DNA from: Balaenoptera acutorostrata
Lineage: Eukaryota; Chordata; Mammalia; Artiodactyla; Balaenopteridae
Reading direction: 5' to 3'
Assembly (NCBI RefSeq): GCF_949987535.1
Contig: NC_080064.1
Location: 41,860,282 to 41,924,281, forward strand
DNA: 64,000 nt
Positions 1 through 12,180 of this stretch are shown here, piece by piece; positions within the stretch are counted from its first letter, which is position 1; each line of letters starts with the position of its first letter. The notes below the pieces were generated by a model that searched no databases, was not told where the DNA came from, and worked only from the letters and a program-made list of their open reading frames with translations. A program made the position numbers and the translations under genes.

Positions 1-50
1 CTAACACAGCATTGTGATGCACTTATACTCCAATAAAGATGTATAAAAAG
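1..50 (+). mobile_element. LINE-1 3' end (tail of a copy starting left of the window)
   Basis: The first bases match the terminal L1 3' UTR seen again at 21780-21845: a 'taacacagcattgt' block, then 'actccaataaagatgt' and an A-rich tail. AATAAA lies at 32-37. Only the last ~50 bases are in the window, so length and state are unknown. Confidence 0.8.
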
Positions 51-310
51 AAACACAACTATTTATAGGTGTTATGTCATGTACTTTATAATACACCCAA
101 AAAAAGTATAGTTTCTCATCCTTAAGAAGCTCACAAGACAAAAAAACTTAGTATATTGAAGAAACCTTTGTTTCCGAGCAGATTTTGTTTTTCAAATTAT
201 AACTTATTGGTTACCTTCTTGATCTTTATTGAGCTTAAATCTCATTTGTAACATGCAAATAGGAATGTTTGTTCAAATAAGGTTTGAATAAGATATCAAA
301 AAGTTATATT

Positions 311-401
311 AATGGTCTTCAAATTGTGCTTCAGGGGCCATAGAGTTTGAATCCCATGAGGTGTCACATGGAACTGGGAGACAATGTTTGAAAACCACTG
401 G
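311..401. mobile_element. hAT-Charlie-type MITE (MER5/MER20-like), tentative
   Basis: The ends are imperfect inverted repeats: 'aatggtcttcaaattgtg' on the left and 'tttgaaaaccactg' on the right. They resemble the CAGTGGTTCTCAAA termini of MER5/MER20 non-autonomous hAT elements. Length (~90 bp) fits a MITE. The family name is from memory and the copy is old. Confidence 0.45.
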
Positions 402-1394
402 CATAAGCAAGACATCTTTGGGAAAGAGTGCTTACCAGTTTCTCAAAAGCAAAAGGAGAAATGGTAGATTAAGCCTAGATTGTGGAGAGCCTCAGATGTG
501 TGGTCAAGGAATTTGGTTTTGCAGTGTCAGTTATAAGGAACTGGAGATGACCTGATTGAAGCAAAAATTTCAGAAAAATAATTTGCCATTAATGTATGTA
601 TATAATGTATATTAATGTAAAGTAAGATCAACTAGAGGTAGCAAGTAAAAGTGGAAAAGCCTTCAGAAATATATTACAATGATCTAAGTATAGTTTAATA
701 AAAGGTATAACTAGACTGAGCACAGTGGAAATACAAAGGAAAGAATACATCAAAGAAAACTGAAGCAGATCATGGATCAATTCTGAAAAACAGATGGAAA
801 AAAATCAAATGTTATCTCAGAAAAAAGGCAGGTAATAGGGGCAAAAACAAAAGTCACTTAACAGATTCTAACAGTCAAACATCAAAAACAGTCCATGATT
901 TAAAAAAAAAGGTTGAATCAAAATGAGGCCAAACTAGCCATTAGGTGACAGGAGAGAGGTGTCAAAAGTGAATAGAAGAAGATAACAGAATAGGAGCTAA
1001 CAGGGTATAAATAGAAACCAAGATCAAAAACTAGCAAAGTTGAACAAAGAATTATTTGTGGAAATTCAAGAAGAAGATGCAGTATGGACTAATTTAATTC
1101 CAGGAGATGGCATCTAGTAGGCACCAGGCACCTTTTAACTGGCTAGCTCAGCTTATAGCCCACAGGCACTATTAGTCTTCTTAAATGTTTGGGATCAGCA
1201 CCTAACAAGGACTTAGTGGGTAATAATATAGAGAGACAAAGGAAAGGAGGAATCAAAGTTGTTTCACAGTTCAGATGTTGGATAATTTGAAAATTAATAG
1301 CAGCATTCATGAAAATAGGAAAGCCCAGGTTACTGGGATAGTTCAAGATATCAGAGGAAAAAAGTCTGAAGCGTGAGGAAACAGAGGAAATACC
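402..1394. other. Unassigned A-rich sequence
   Basis: AT-rich DNA with many short A runs. Stops are frequent in all frames, apart from short frames with no recognisable content. I saw no splice-flanked coding segment and no terminal inverted repeats. It may be decayed repeat sequence. Confidence 0.5.
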
Positions 1395-1490
1395 CATAAA
1401 GAAATTGAAAGTGCAAAACTAGCACAATGCCTAGCACACAGCAGGTGCTTAATAAACATTTGCTGGATGAATTAATGAATAAATGAACAA
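1395..1490 (+). repeat. L2/MIR 3' end
   Basis: Contains the L2/MIR 3'-tail signature: 'caatgcctagcacacagcag', then 'gtgcttaataaacatttgct' and GAAT-type repeats (1463-1490). L2 and MIR share this tail, so they cannot be told apart here. Confidence 0.65.
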
Positions 1491-1944
1491 GTGAATTTAT
1501 TTGAATTACATGAAAATGAATTAAAAATAGCACCAAAAAGTGCATAAGGATGATGACTCAGAGAAAGCCACTGAATTTGACAAACAAGTCAGTGGTAACC
1601 TTCAAAGAGTAACATGATATAGGAAAATACCAAGCAGTTGTAAGCCAAAAAGATAAAGAGTTTAAAAGAAGAGGAGCAGTACCATAATATATATCTACAA
1701 GAGACTGGGCAAAAAGAGAGAATAGAATAAACTAGTTAGCAGCAAAATCAACATAAACCTCACATGGCATATATAACCAAAAATCATGAACTACTGCTTT
1801 ATGAAAAATGAGTTCCTTTTGTCCATACAAGCCCAGTTACACGGCAGGGCTCCTAAAAGCACTTTCTTGGCCATATGTCTCAGAATTCATCATAATTTGT
1901 CTAATATCCTTGAAAAAATCCCTCAAAATGCCACTTCCAAGAGA
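1491..1944. other. Unassigned sequence
   Basis: No gene, RNA or recognisable repeat. AT-rich, flanked on the right by the 5' end of the ancient L1M copy. Confidence 0.5.
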
Positions 1945-3291
1945 ATCTGGGAAGATGGTTGAAGGGAAGCACCAGGAATCTGTCTCCCCACCTAGACAAC
2001 AATTGCAATTTCAGATTCTGTCTGATATACTTATTTTTGGACTATGGAATCTGTTGAATGCTTGCAACTTGCAGGGGGAGACTTAGGATACAGTAAATTG
2101 TGGGTTATTTTGGTCAATTTCAGCTCTTAGCATAGTTACAGGTACCCATCTCCCACCCCCAGACATGTGGCAGTTGCAGCTGTTCCTGAAGCACCTTCCA
2201 CTCGACTTGTGGAAGAAACTATTCCTGAAAAAGACCTAATGACAGATATACTAGAAAGAAAAAAAAAACTTTTAAACAACGGTCTTAAAGATGCTCAAAG
2301 AACTAAAGGAAGATGCTCAAAGACTAAAGTCAAGAAAATGATGTGTGAATAAAATGGAAATACCCACAAGAGACAAAAAACCTAAAAAGAAACCAAAAAG
2401 AAATTCTCGAGCTGAAAAGTACAATAACTAAAATGAAAAATTCACTAGAGGGCAGACCTGAGCAGGCAGCAGACAGAATCAATGAACTTGAAGATAGGAC
2501 AATAGAAATTACCAAAGCCAAGGGATAGAAAGAAAAAAAAACATTAAAGAAAAGTGAACAGAAATTAAGAGACCTGTGAAACACCATCAAGTGGATGAAC
2601 ATTTATATCATGGGAGGGCAGGAAGAAGCAGAGGAAGAGAAATGGGCAGGGAGAACAATGGAAAAAATAATGGCTGAAAATTTCCCAAATTTGATAAAAG
2701 ACATCAATATAAACATCCACAAGGCTCAACAAACTACAAGTAACATGAACTGAAAGAGACCCACACCAAGACACATAATCAAACTTTCAAAAGTCAAAGA
2801 CAAAGAAAGAATCTTCAAAACACCTGGAGAAGCAAGTTATTCCAAAGATCCACAATAATTTTACCATCAGGATTCTCATCAGAAACTTTGGAGGTCTTAA
2901 GACAGTGGGATGACATATTCAAAGTGCTGGGGAAAAAAAAACTGTCAACCAAGAGACCTATATCTGGCAAAATCAAATTTGTCTTCAAAAGTGAGGAAGA
3001 AATAGAGACATTAACAGATAAATAAAAGCTGAGGGAGCTTGTGACCACTAGACCTGCCCTTTAAGAAATGCTCAAGGGAGTCCTGCAAGGTCATATAAAA
3101 GGACACTAGAGATTAATTCAAAGGCATACAAAGAAAAACAGATATCAATAAAGGTAAATACATGGACAATTATAAATCTAGTAATATTGTAACAATGATT
3201 ATAACTACTTTTTTTCTACATAATTTAAGAGACTAATACATTTAAAGGAAAAAATAAGTATACGTGTAAAAGCTAATATTAATATAACTTT
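1945..3291 (+). mobile_element. Ancient L1M, part 1 of 5 (5' UTR and ORF1 relic)
   Basis: First piece of a plus-strand mammalian-wide L1 that continues at 8681, 14397, 19504 and 21078. The left part (1945-2160) looks like an L1M 5' UTR ('gaagatggttgaagggaagc'). From about 2160 it reads like an ORF1 relic: a Lys/Glu-rich coiled-coil-type stretch, then the RNA-binding part near 2590-2760, and the downstream 'ctgccctttaagaaatgctc' block near 3055. Many stops and shifts break the frame. It is interrupted at 3291 by a younger L1 whose target-site duplication is this element's own sequence at 3273-3291. Confidence 0.7.
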
Positions 3292-3510
3292 TTTTTAATT
3301 CTTTTTTGGCTTTGGCATATGGAACAATGCATTTTATCATGGAAATAGACTGCAAAGCTATCAGTAATCTGTTCATAAATATTAGGTTCTCTTCACTTTG
3401 CACTGAGATTAATCACCTGGCAACAGTACGTGATTTTCTTGGTTCAGAGAAATTGTTGATTAATCATATTAACAAGGGAATTTTTGAAATGAAGACATAA
3501 TGATTATATA
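3292..3510 (-). other. Candidate 3'-transduced flank of the L1 at 3511-8661
   Basis: Between the L1's own A-rich 3' tail (poly-T at 3510-3524) and the outer poly-T (3289-3307) next to the target-site duplication lies about 200 bp with no L1 similarity. This layout is expected when L1 transcription reads past its own polyadenylation site into flanking DNA. Near the sense 3' end is GATAAA (complement at 3333-3338), a weak variant poly-A signal about 30 nt before the outer tail. The segment should exist once elsewhere in the genome beside the source L1. Confidence 0.72.
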
Positions 3511-3753
3511 TTTCTTTTTTTTTTTACATTTTAAAAAATTTTTTAATTTAATTTTATTTATTTTTTTATACAGGTTTCTTATTAGTCATCAATTTTATGC
3601 ACATCAGTGTATACATGTCAATCCAAATCGCCCAATTCAGCACACCACCATCCCCACCCCACCGCAGTTTTCCCCCCTTGGTGTCCATATGTCCGTTCTC
3701 TACATCTGTGTCTCAACTTCTGCCCTGCAAACCTGCTCATCTGTACCATTTTT

Positions 3754-6700
3754 CTAGGTTCCACATACATGCATTAATATATGATATTTGTTCTTCTCTT
3801 TCTGACTTACTTCACTCTGTATGACAGTCTCTAGATCCATCTACGTCTCAACAAATGACTCAGTTTCGTTCCTTTTTATGGCTGAGTAATATTCCATTGT
3901 ATATATGTACCACTACTTCTTTATCCATTCGTCTGTTGATGGGCATTTAGGTTGCTTCCATGACCTGGCAATTGTAAATAGTGCTGCAATGAACATTGGG
4001 GTGCATGTGTCTTTTTGAATTATGGTTTTCTCTGGGTATATGCCCAGTAGTGGGATTGCTGGGTCATATGGTAATTCTATTTTCAGTTTTTTAAGGAACC
4101 TCCATACTGTTCTCCATAGTGGCTGTAACAATTTACATTCCCACCAACAGTACAAGAGGGTTCCCTTTTCTCCACACCCTCTCCAGTAATTGTTGTTTGT
4201 AGATTTTCTGATCATGTCCATTCTAACTGGTGTAAGGTGATACCTCATTGCAGTTTTGATTTGCATTTCTCTAATAATTAGTGATCTTGAGCAGCTTTTC
4301 ATGTGCTTCTTGGCCATCTGTATGTCTTCTTTGGAGAAATGTCTATTTAGGTCTTCTGCCCACTTTTGGATTTGGTTGTTTGTTTCTTTAATATTGAGCT
4401 GCATGAGCTGTTTATATATTTTGGAGATTAATCCTTTGTCCGTTGATTCATTTACAAATATTTTCTCCCATTCTGAGGGTGGTCTTTTCGTCTTGTTTAT
4501 GGTTTCCTTTGCTGTGCAAAAGCCTTTAAGTTTCATTAGGTCCCATTTGTTTATTTTTGTTTTTCTTTCCATTACTCTAGGAGGTGGATGAAAAAAGATC
4601 TTGCTGTGATTTATGTCAAAGAGTGTTCTTCCTATGTTTTCCTCTCAGAGTTTTATAGTGTCCAGTCTTACATTTAGGTCTTTAATCCATTTTGAGTTTA
4701 TTTTTGTATACAGTGTTAGGGAGTGTTCTAATTTCATACTTTTACATGTAGCTGTCCAGTTTTCACAGCACCACTTGTTGAACAGACTGCCTTTTCTCCA
4801 TTGTATATCCTTGCCTCCTTTGTCATAGATTAGTTGACCATAGGGGCATGGGTTTACCTTTCGGCTTTCTATCTTGTTCCATTGATCTATGTTTCTGCTT
4901 TTGTGCCAGTACCATATTGTCTTGATTACTATAGCTTTGTAGTATAGTCTGAAGTCAGGGAGTCTGATTCCTCCAGCTCCGTTTTTTTCCCTCAAGACTG
5001 CTTTGGCTAGTCGGGGTCTTTTGTGTCTCCATACAAAATTTAAGATTTTTGTTCTAGTTCCGTAAAAAATGCCATTGGTAATTTGATAGGGATTGCATTG
5101 AATCTGTAGATTGCCTTGGGTAGTAGAGTCATTTTCACAATATAGATTCTTCCAATCCAAGAACATGGTATATCCATCCATCTGTTGGTATCATCTTTAA
5201 TTTCTTTCATCAGTGTCTTATAGTATTCTGCATACAGGTCTTTTGTCTCCCTAGGTAGGTTTATACCTAGGTATTTTATTCTTTTTGTTGCAATGGTAAA
5301 CGGCAGTGTTGCCTTAATTTCTCTTTCAGATTTTTCATCATTAGTGTATAGGAATGCAAGATATTTCTGTGCATTAATTTTGTATACTACAACTATATCA
5401 AATTCATTGATTAGCTCTAGTAGTTTTCTGGTGGCATTTTTAGGATTCTCTATATATAGTACCATGTCATCTGCAAACAGGGACAGTTTTATTTCTTCTT
5501 TTCCAATTTGTATTCCTTTTATTTCTTTTTCTTCTCTGATTTTTGTGGCTAGGACTTCGAAAACTATGTTGAATAATAGTGGTGAGAGTGGGCATCCTTG
5601 TCTTGTTCCTGATCTTAGGGTAAATGCTGTCAGTTTTTCACCATTGAGAATGATGTTTACTGTTGGTTTGTCATATATGGCCTTTATTATGTTGAGGTAG
5701 GTTCCCTCTATGCCCACTTTCTGGAGAGTTTTTATCATAAATGGGTATGGAATTTTGTCAAAAGCTTTTTCTGCATCTACTGAGATGATCATACGGTTTT
5801 TATTCTTCAATTTGTTAATATGATATATCACATTGATTGATTTGCATATATTGAAGAATCTTTGCATCCCTGAGACAAATCCCACTTGATCACAGTGTAT
5901 GATCCTTTTAATATGTTGTTGGATTCTGTTTGCTAGTATTCTGTTGAGGATTTTTGCATCTATATTCATGAGTGATATTGGTCTCTAATTTTCTTTTTTT
6001 GTAGTATCTTTGTCTGGTTTTGGTATCAGGGTGATGGTGGCCTCATAGAATGAGTTTGGGAGTGTTCCTTCCACTGCAATTTTTTGGAAGAGTTTGAGAA
6101 GGATGGGTGTCAGCTCTTCTCTAAATGTCTGATAGAATTCACCTGTGAAGCCATCTGGTCCTGGACTTTTTTGTTTGTTAGAAGATTTTTAATCACAGTT
6201 TCAATTTCATTACTTGTGATTGGTCTGTTCATATTTTCTGTTTCTTCCTGGTTCAGTCTTGGAGGGTTATACCTTTCTAAGAATTTGTCCATTTCTTCCA
6301 GGTTTTCCATTTTATTGGCATAGAGTTGCTTGTAGTAGTCTCTTAGAATGCTTTGTATTTCTGCGGTGTCTGTTGTAACTTCTCCTTTTTCATTTCTAAT
6401 TTTACTGATTTGAGTCCTCTCCCTCTTTTTCTTGATGAGTCTGCTAATGGTTTATCAATTTTGTTTATCTTCTCAAAGAACCAGCTTTTAGTTTTATTAA
6501 TCTTTGCTATTGTTTTCTTTGTTTCTATTTCATTTATTTCTGCTCTGATCTTGATGATTTCTTTCCTTCTGGTAACTCTGGGTTTTGTTTGTTCTTCTTT
6601 CTCTAATTGCTTTAGGTGTAAGGTTAGATTGTTTATTTGAGATTTTTCTTGTTTCTTTAGGTAGGCTTGTATAGCTATAAACTTCCCTCTTAGAACTGCT

Positions 6701-7562
6701 TTTGCTGCATCCCATAGGTTTTGGATCGTCACGTTTTCATTGTCATATATCTCTAGGTATTTTTTTATTTCCTCTTTGATTTCTTCAGTGCTCTCTTGGT
6801 TATTTAGTAACGTATTGTTTAGCCTCCATGTGTTTGTGTTTTTTTCCTGTAATTCATTTCTAATCTCATAGTGTTGTGGTCAGAAAAAATGCTTGATATG
6901 ATTTCAATTTTCTTAAATTTACTGAGGCTTGATTTGGGACCCAAGATGTGATCTATCCTGGAGAATGTTCCGTGCACACTTGAGAAGAAAGTGTAATCTG
7001 CTGTTTTTGGATGGAATGTCCTATAAATATCAATTAAATCTATCTGGTCTATTGTGTCATTTAAAGCTTCTGTTTCCTTATTTATTTTCACTTTGGATGA
7101 TCTGTCCATTGGTGTAAGTGAGGTGTTAAAGGCCCCTACTATTATTGTGTTACTGTCGATTTCCTCTTTTATAGCCGTTAGCAGTTGCCTTATGTATTGA
7201 GGTGCTCCTATGTTGGGTGCATATATATTTATAATTGTTATATCTTCTTCTTGGATTGATTCCTTGATCATTATGTAGTGTCCTTCCTTGTCTCTTGTAA
7301 CATTCTTTATTTTAAAGTCTATTTTATCTGATATGAGTACTGCTACTCCAGCTTTCTTTTGATTTTTATTTGCATGGAATATCTTTTTCCATCCCCTCAC
7401 TTTCAGTCTGTATGTGTCCCTAGGTCTGAAGTGGGTCTCCTGTAGACAGCATATATATGGGTCTTGTTTTTGTATCCATTCAGCAAGCGTGTGTCTTTTG
7501 GTTGGAGCATTTAATCCATTCACGTTTAAGGTAATTATCGATATGTATGTTCCTATGACCAT
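3754..7562 (-). pseudogene. L1 ORF2p pseudogene (endonuclease + reverse transcriptase)
   Basis: The relic spans 3.81 kb, close to the usual ~1275 codons. The start is the ATG at 7560-7562, four bases after the ORF1 stop. The amino-terminal APE-type endonuclease domain (about 6820-7562) shows the LNVNGLNAP start, the LQETHF motif and a C-terminal SDHN motif. The reverse transcriptase follows; its catalytic FADD is encoded by the complement of 5466-5477, and [12 protein letters not shown] lies just upstream. The C-terminal zinc-knuckle region lies in 3913-4572. The frame breaks near a poly-A run at ~6840, again near 6345, between ~5970 and 6110, and near 5040-5180. A break at 3913 puts a stop before the normal end, which I place at the TAG complementary to 3754-3756. 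Confidence 0.9.
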
Positions 7563-7566
7563 TTTC

Positions 7567-8526
7567 TTAATTGTTTTGGGTTTGTTTTTGTAGGTCCTTT
7601 TCTTCTCTTGTGTTTCCCACGTAGAGAAGTTCCTTTAGCATTTGTTGTAGAGCTGGTTTGGTGGTGCTGAATTCTCTTAGCTTTTGCTTGTCTGTAAAGC
7701 TTTTGATTTCTCCATCGAATCTGAATGAGATCCTTGCTGGGTGAAGTAATCTTGGTTGTAGGTTCTTCCCTTTCATCACTTTAAGTATATCATCCCACTC
7801 CCTTCTGGCTTGTAGAGTTTTTGCTGAGAAATCAGCTGTTAAACTTATGGGAGTTCCCTTGTATGTTATTTGTCATTTTTCCCTTGCTGCTTTCAATAAT
7901 TTTTCTTTGTCTTTAATTTTTGCCAATTTGATTATTATGTGTCTCGGCGTGTTTCTCCTTGGGTTTATCCTATATGGGACTCACTGTGCCTCCTGAACTT
8001 GGGTGGCTATTTCCTTTCCCATGTTAGGGAAGTTTTCAACTATAATCTCTTCATATATTTTCTCTGGTCCTTTCTCTCTCTCTTCTCCTTCTGGGACCCC
8101 TATAATGCGAATGTTGTTGCATTTAACATTGTTCCAGAGGTCCCTTAGGCTGTCTTCATTTCTTGTCATTCCTTTTTCTTTATTCTGTTCTGCAGCAGTG
8201 AATTCCACCATTCTGTCTTCCAGGTCACTTATCCGTTCTTCTGCCTCAGTTATTCTGCTATTGATTCCTTCTAGTGTCGTTTTCATTTCAGTTATTGTAC
8301 TGTTCATCTCTATTTGTTTGTTCTTTAATTCTTCTAGGTCTTTGTTAAACATTTCTTGTATCTCCTCAATCTTTGCCTCCATTGTTTTTCCGAGGTCCTG
8401 GATCATCTTCACTATCATTATTCTGAATTCTTTTCCTGGAAGGTTGCCTATCTCCACTTCATTTAGTTGTTTTTCTGGGGTTTTATCTTGTTCCTTCATC
8501 TGGTATGTAGCCCTCTGCCTTTTCAT
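7567..8526 (-). pseudogene. L1 ORF1p pseudogene (RNA-binding chaperone)
   Basis: Reading from an ATG at 8524-8526 to TAA at 7567-7569 gives 319 codons, a normal size for artiodactyl ORF1p. The order is a basic N-terminus (MKRQRATYQ), a long coiled coil with heptad Leu/Ile (about residues 50-130), the RRM-like part with the RIIGVPEGE motif, and a C-terminal domain ending in TQNN. ORF1p trimers coat L1 RNA in the cytoplasm. Two in-frame TGA codons kill it: complement of 7981-7983 (after VQEAQ; Arg in the related copy at 41.2 kb, consistent with CpG decay of CGA) and complement of 7873-7875. An upstream ATG in the same frame would add 36 residues, but they lack the family start. Confidence 0.9.
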
Positions 8527-8661
8527 CTTGTCTATCTTTCTGTGAATGTGGTTTTTTGTTCCACAGGCTGCTGGATTGTAGTTCTTCTTGCTTCTGCTGT
8601 CTGTCCTCTGGTGGATGAGGCTATCTAAGAGCATTGTGTAAGTTTCCTGATGGTAGAGACT

Positions 8662-9544
8662 CTAATATTAATATAACTTTGATGTGTAGTACCAAATCTT
8701 GTTTTCTACGAAATTTAGAAGAGTAATGCATTTAAAAGAATTTTTAGTTTAAGTTTTTGGACACACAATGTATAAAAATGTCACTTGGGGACATCAACAA
8801 CCAAAGGGGTAGGGACAGAGTATAAAAAAACAGAGTCTTTGTATATTGTGGAAGTAAAACTGGTATAAATTCAAATTAGAGTGTTATAACTTTATGAGGT
8901 TAAATGTAATCCCCATAGCAATCACAGAGAAAATAGCTGTTGAATAAACATAAAACGAAATTAGAAAGGAATTTTAAAATTTCACTACAAAAAAATATAT
9001 ATACACAAAGAAAAAGCAGGAATAAAGGAAATGAGGGACCAAAAACAGCTATAGGGCACATAAAATACAAAGAGCACAATGACAGAAGGAAGTCCCTCCA
9101 CATTAGTAATTAATGTAAATGGATTAAAATCTCTAAAAGACAGAGATTGGCAGAATAGATAAAGACACATAATTCAACAATATAGAAAAAGAAAGACATT
9201 AAATATTAATAAAAGGCTCAATACAGCAAGAAAACATAATAATTATAAATATTTACACACCTAATGACAGATCATTAAAATATATGTAGCAAAAACTGAC
9301 AGAATTGAGGGGAGAAAAAGACAGGTCTACAATAGTAGTTGGAGACTTCAATACCCTACTTACAATAATGGATAAAAGAAGCAGACAGAGACTAGTAAGG
9401 AAATAGAGGACTTAACACAAAAGACTACCTAAATCTAACAGACATATACAGAACACTATACCCAAAAACAACAGCATACACATTCTTCTCAAGTGCACAT
9501 GGGACATTTTCCAAGATAGATCATATGTTCGGCTACAAACTAAG
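8662..9544 (+). mobile_element. Ancient L1M, part 2 (ORF1-ORF2 spacer and endonuclease relic)
   Basis: Continuation of the copy interrupted at 3291, beginning with the second copy of the 19-bp duplication. After the inter-ORF spacer, 9100-9540 corresponds to the ORF2 endonuclease: 'cattagtaattaatgtaaat' (start of the LNVNG region), 'caatagtagttggagacttc' (VGDFN-type region) and 'gggacattttccaagataga' near the right end. No open frame survives. The piece is cut at about 9544 by a minus-strand L1. Confidence 0.7.
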
Positions 9545-9686
9545 TCTCAATAGAGTTTTATTGTGGTATAACTGACATAATATTTTACTAGTTACAGGTG
9601 TACAACATAATGATTCAATAATTGTATGCAATGAAAAATGATCACCACAGTAAGTCCAGTTAATATCTGTCACCATACATTGTTTT

Positions 9687-9700
9687 TTTTTTTTTAATTT

Positions 9701-9731
<31 letters not shown>

Positions 9732-9993
9732 TGGCTGTGTTGGGTCTTCGTTTCTGTGCGAGGGCTTTCTCTAGTTGTGGCAAGCGGGGGCCACTCTTCA
9801 TCGCGGTGCACGGGCCTCTCACTATCGCGGCCTCTCTTGTTGCGGAGCACAGGCTCCAGACGCGCAGGCTCAGTAATTGTGGCTCAGGGGCCCAGCTGCT
9901 CTGCAGCATGTGGGATCTTCCCAGACCAGGGCTCGAACTCGTGTCCCCTGCATTAGCAGGCATATTCTCAACCACTGCGCCACCAGGGAAGCC
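9687..9993 (-). mobile_element. CHR-type tRNA-derived SINE, minus strand, full length
   Basis: Target duplication 'ccatacattgtttt' at 9673-9686 and 9994-10007. The sense head is at the right end ('ggcttccctggtggcgcagt' read on the minus strand). Its internal pol III box B corresponds to the complement of 'gggctcgaactcg' near 9930-9942. The tail is a poly-T plus (TTTA)n block at 9687-9732. It lies inside the older L1 3' UTR, so it postdates that element. Short open frames here are antisense or SINE readthrough and do not encode a known protein. Confidence 0.92.
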
Positions 9994-12180
9994 CCATACA
10001 TTGTTTTAAAATTTCGTTCTTCTGATGAGAACTTTCAATATCCACTCTCAAATATGCAATAGAGTATTATTAAGTATAGTCACCATGCTGTACATGATAG
10101 ACAAGGACTTTTTCATTTTATAACAGGAAATTTGTACATTTTGACCCCCTTCATCCATTTCACCAACCTCCACCCCCCACCTCAGGCAGCTACAAATCTG
10201 TTCTCTACGTCCATGATCTCAGTTTTTTAGTGTGTTTGCTTGTTTTTAGATTCCACATATAGGTGAGATTATATTGTATTTCTCTTTTTCTGTCTGACTT
10301 ATTCACTAAGAGTAATGCCCTCAAGGTCTAACCATGTTGTCACAAATGGAAAGATTTTCTTTCTTTTTATGGATGAATAATATTCATATTTTTCATATCA
10401 AAATAATATATACACTTTTTCTTTACCCATTCATCCATCAGTGGACATTCAGGTTGTTTCCACATCTTGGCTATTGTAAATAATGTACAGTGAACATTAG
10501 GACACAGATATATTTTCGATTTACTGTTTTCATATTCTGTGGATAAATACTCAGAAGTGGAATTGTAGAATCATATATAGTTCTTTTTTTTTTTTTAATT
10601 TTCTGAGGAACCTCCATACTGTTTCTCATAACGATTGACCCAATTTATATTCCCACCAACAATGCACAAGGCTTGCCTTTTTTCCAATTCCTGGCCAACA
10701 CTTGTTATTTATTGTCTTTTTGACGACAGCCATTCTAACAAGTATGAAGTTATATCTCACTGTGGTTTGACTTGCATTTCTCTAATGATTCATGATGTTG
10801 AGCCTCTTTACATGTACCTGTTGGCTTGCTATATGTCTTTAGAAAAATGTCTATTCAGATCCTCTGCCCATCTTTTAATCAGATTGTATTTTTGCTATTG
10901 AGTTGTATGTACGATTTCTTTATATATTTTGGATATTAACCCCCTATCAGATATATGATTTGTAAATATTTTCTCCTATTTAGTATGTCACCCTTCCATT
11001 TTATTGATGGTCTCCTTTGCTATGTACAAACTTTTTAATTTGATATAGTTCTACTTGTTTATTTTTGCTTTTGTTGCCTTTGCTTTTGGTGTCATATCCA
11101 AAAAATCATTGCCAAGACATATGGCAAGGAGCTTACCAGCTATATTTTCTTCTAGCAGTTTATGGATTCAGGTCCTACATTCAAGTCTTTCATCAATTTT
11201 GAGTTAACTTTTGTGTATGGTGTGAGATAGTGGTCCAGTTTCATTCTTTTGCATGTGGCTGTCCAGTTTTCCAAACACCACTTATTAAAGACACTGTTAT
11301 TTACCCATTGTATATTCTTGGCTCCTTTGTCTTAAATTAATTGGCCATATATATGTAGGTTTATTTCTGGGCTCTCTATTCTGTTTCATTTATCTATGTG
11401 TCTGCTTTGTGCCAGTACCATACAATTTTTATTACTATAGCTTTGTAATATAGTTTGAAATCAGGAGGCATGATGCCTCTAACTTTTTTCTTCTTTCTAT
11501 AGATTGCTGTAGGTAGTATGGATATTTTTTAATATTAATTCTTCCCATCCACTGGCATAAAATGTCTTTCTATTTATTTGTGCCCTCTTCACATAATGTC
11601 TCATGCTTTTCAGTGTTCAGGTCTTTCACCTCCTTGGTTAAATTAATTCTGAGGTATCTTATTCCTTTTGATGAAATTGTAAATGGGATGGAATTGATTT
11701 TTTAAATTTCTCTTTCTGATAATTCTTAGTGGATAGAAATGCGACTGATTTTTTGTACATTGATTTTGTATCTTGCAACTTTACTGAAATCATTTATTAG
11801 TTTCAAAAGTTTTTTTTTGGTGGAGTCTTTAGGATTTTCACATGTCATCAGCAGTGACGGTTTTACCTCTTCCTTCCAATTTGGAGGCCTTTTACTTCTT
11901 CTTCTTGCCTAATTGCTCTGGCTACGATTCCAATACTACCCTGAATAAGAGTGGTGAGAGTAGGCATCCTTGTCTTGTTCCTAATCATCAAGGAAAGCTT
12001 TAAGCTTTCCATCATTGAGTATGATGTTAGCTGTCGGCCTGTCATATATGGCCTTATTATGTTGCGTGCATTCCCTCTATACCCACTTTGTTTAGAATTT
12101 TTATCAGAAATGTTGAATTTTGCCAAATGCTTTTTCTGTATCTATTGAGATGATCATATGATTTTTAGTCTTCATTTTTT

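Larger units (their letters stand above)
3292..8661 (-). mobile_element. Lineage-specific LINE-1, minus strand, 5'-truncated in its 5' UTR, with 3' transduction
   Basis: A single L1 insertion flanked by a perfect 19-bp target-site duplication, 'ctaatattaatataacttt', at 3273-3291 and 8662-8680. In sense order (right to left) it has ~135 bp of 5' UTR, ORF1 (8526-7567), ORF2 (7562-3754), a 3' UTR (3753 to about 3540), an internal A-rich tail (~3510-3540), about 200 bp of non-L1 DNA (3306-3509) and a final poly-A (poly-T at 3289-3307). The 3' UTR type ('caggtttcttattagtcatc' as read on +) is the one I associate with cetacean L1s. The perfect duplication argues for a relatively recent insertion, but ORF1 has two stops and ORF2 several frame breaks, so it is dead. 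Confidence 0.92.

Noticed and set aside
4256..8545. Long plus-strand open frames (for example 4256-4591, 5293-5700, 8003-8545)
   Set aside because: They are antisense to L1 ORF2 and ORF1, Ser/Phe/Leu-rich as expected from the complement of an A-rich coding strand, and match no protein motif.
9731..10009. Plus-strand frame of 92 codons and neighbours around 9756-10062
   Set aside because: They lie wholly in a minus-strand CHR SINE and its L1 flank; similar frames recur antisense in the SINE at 57347-57651.
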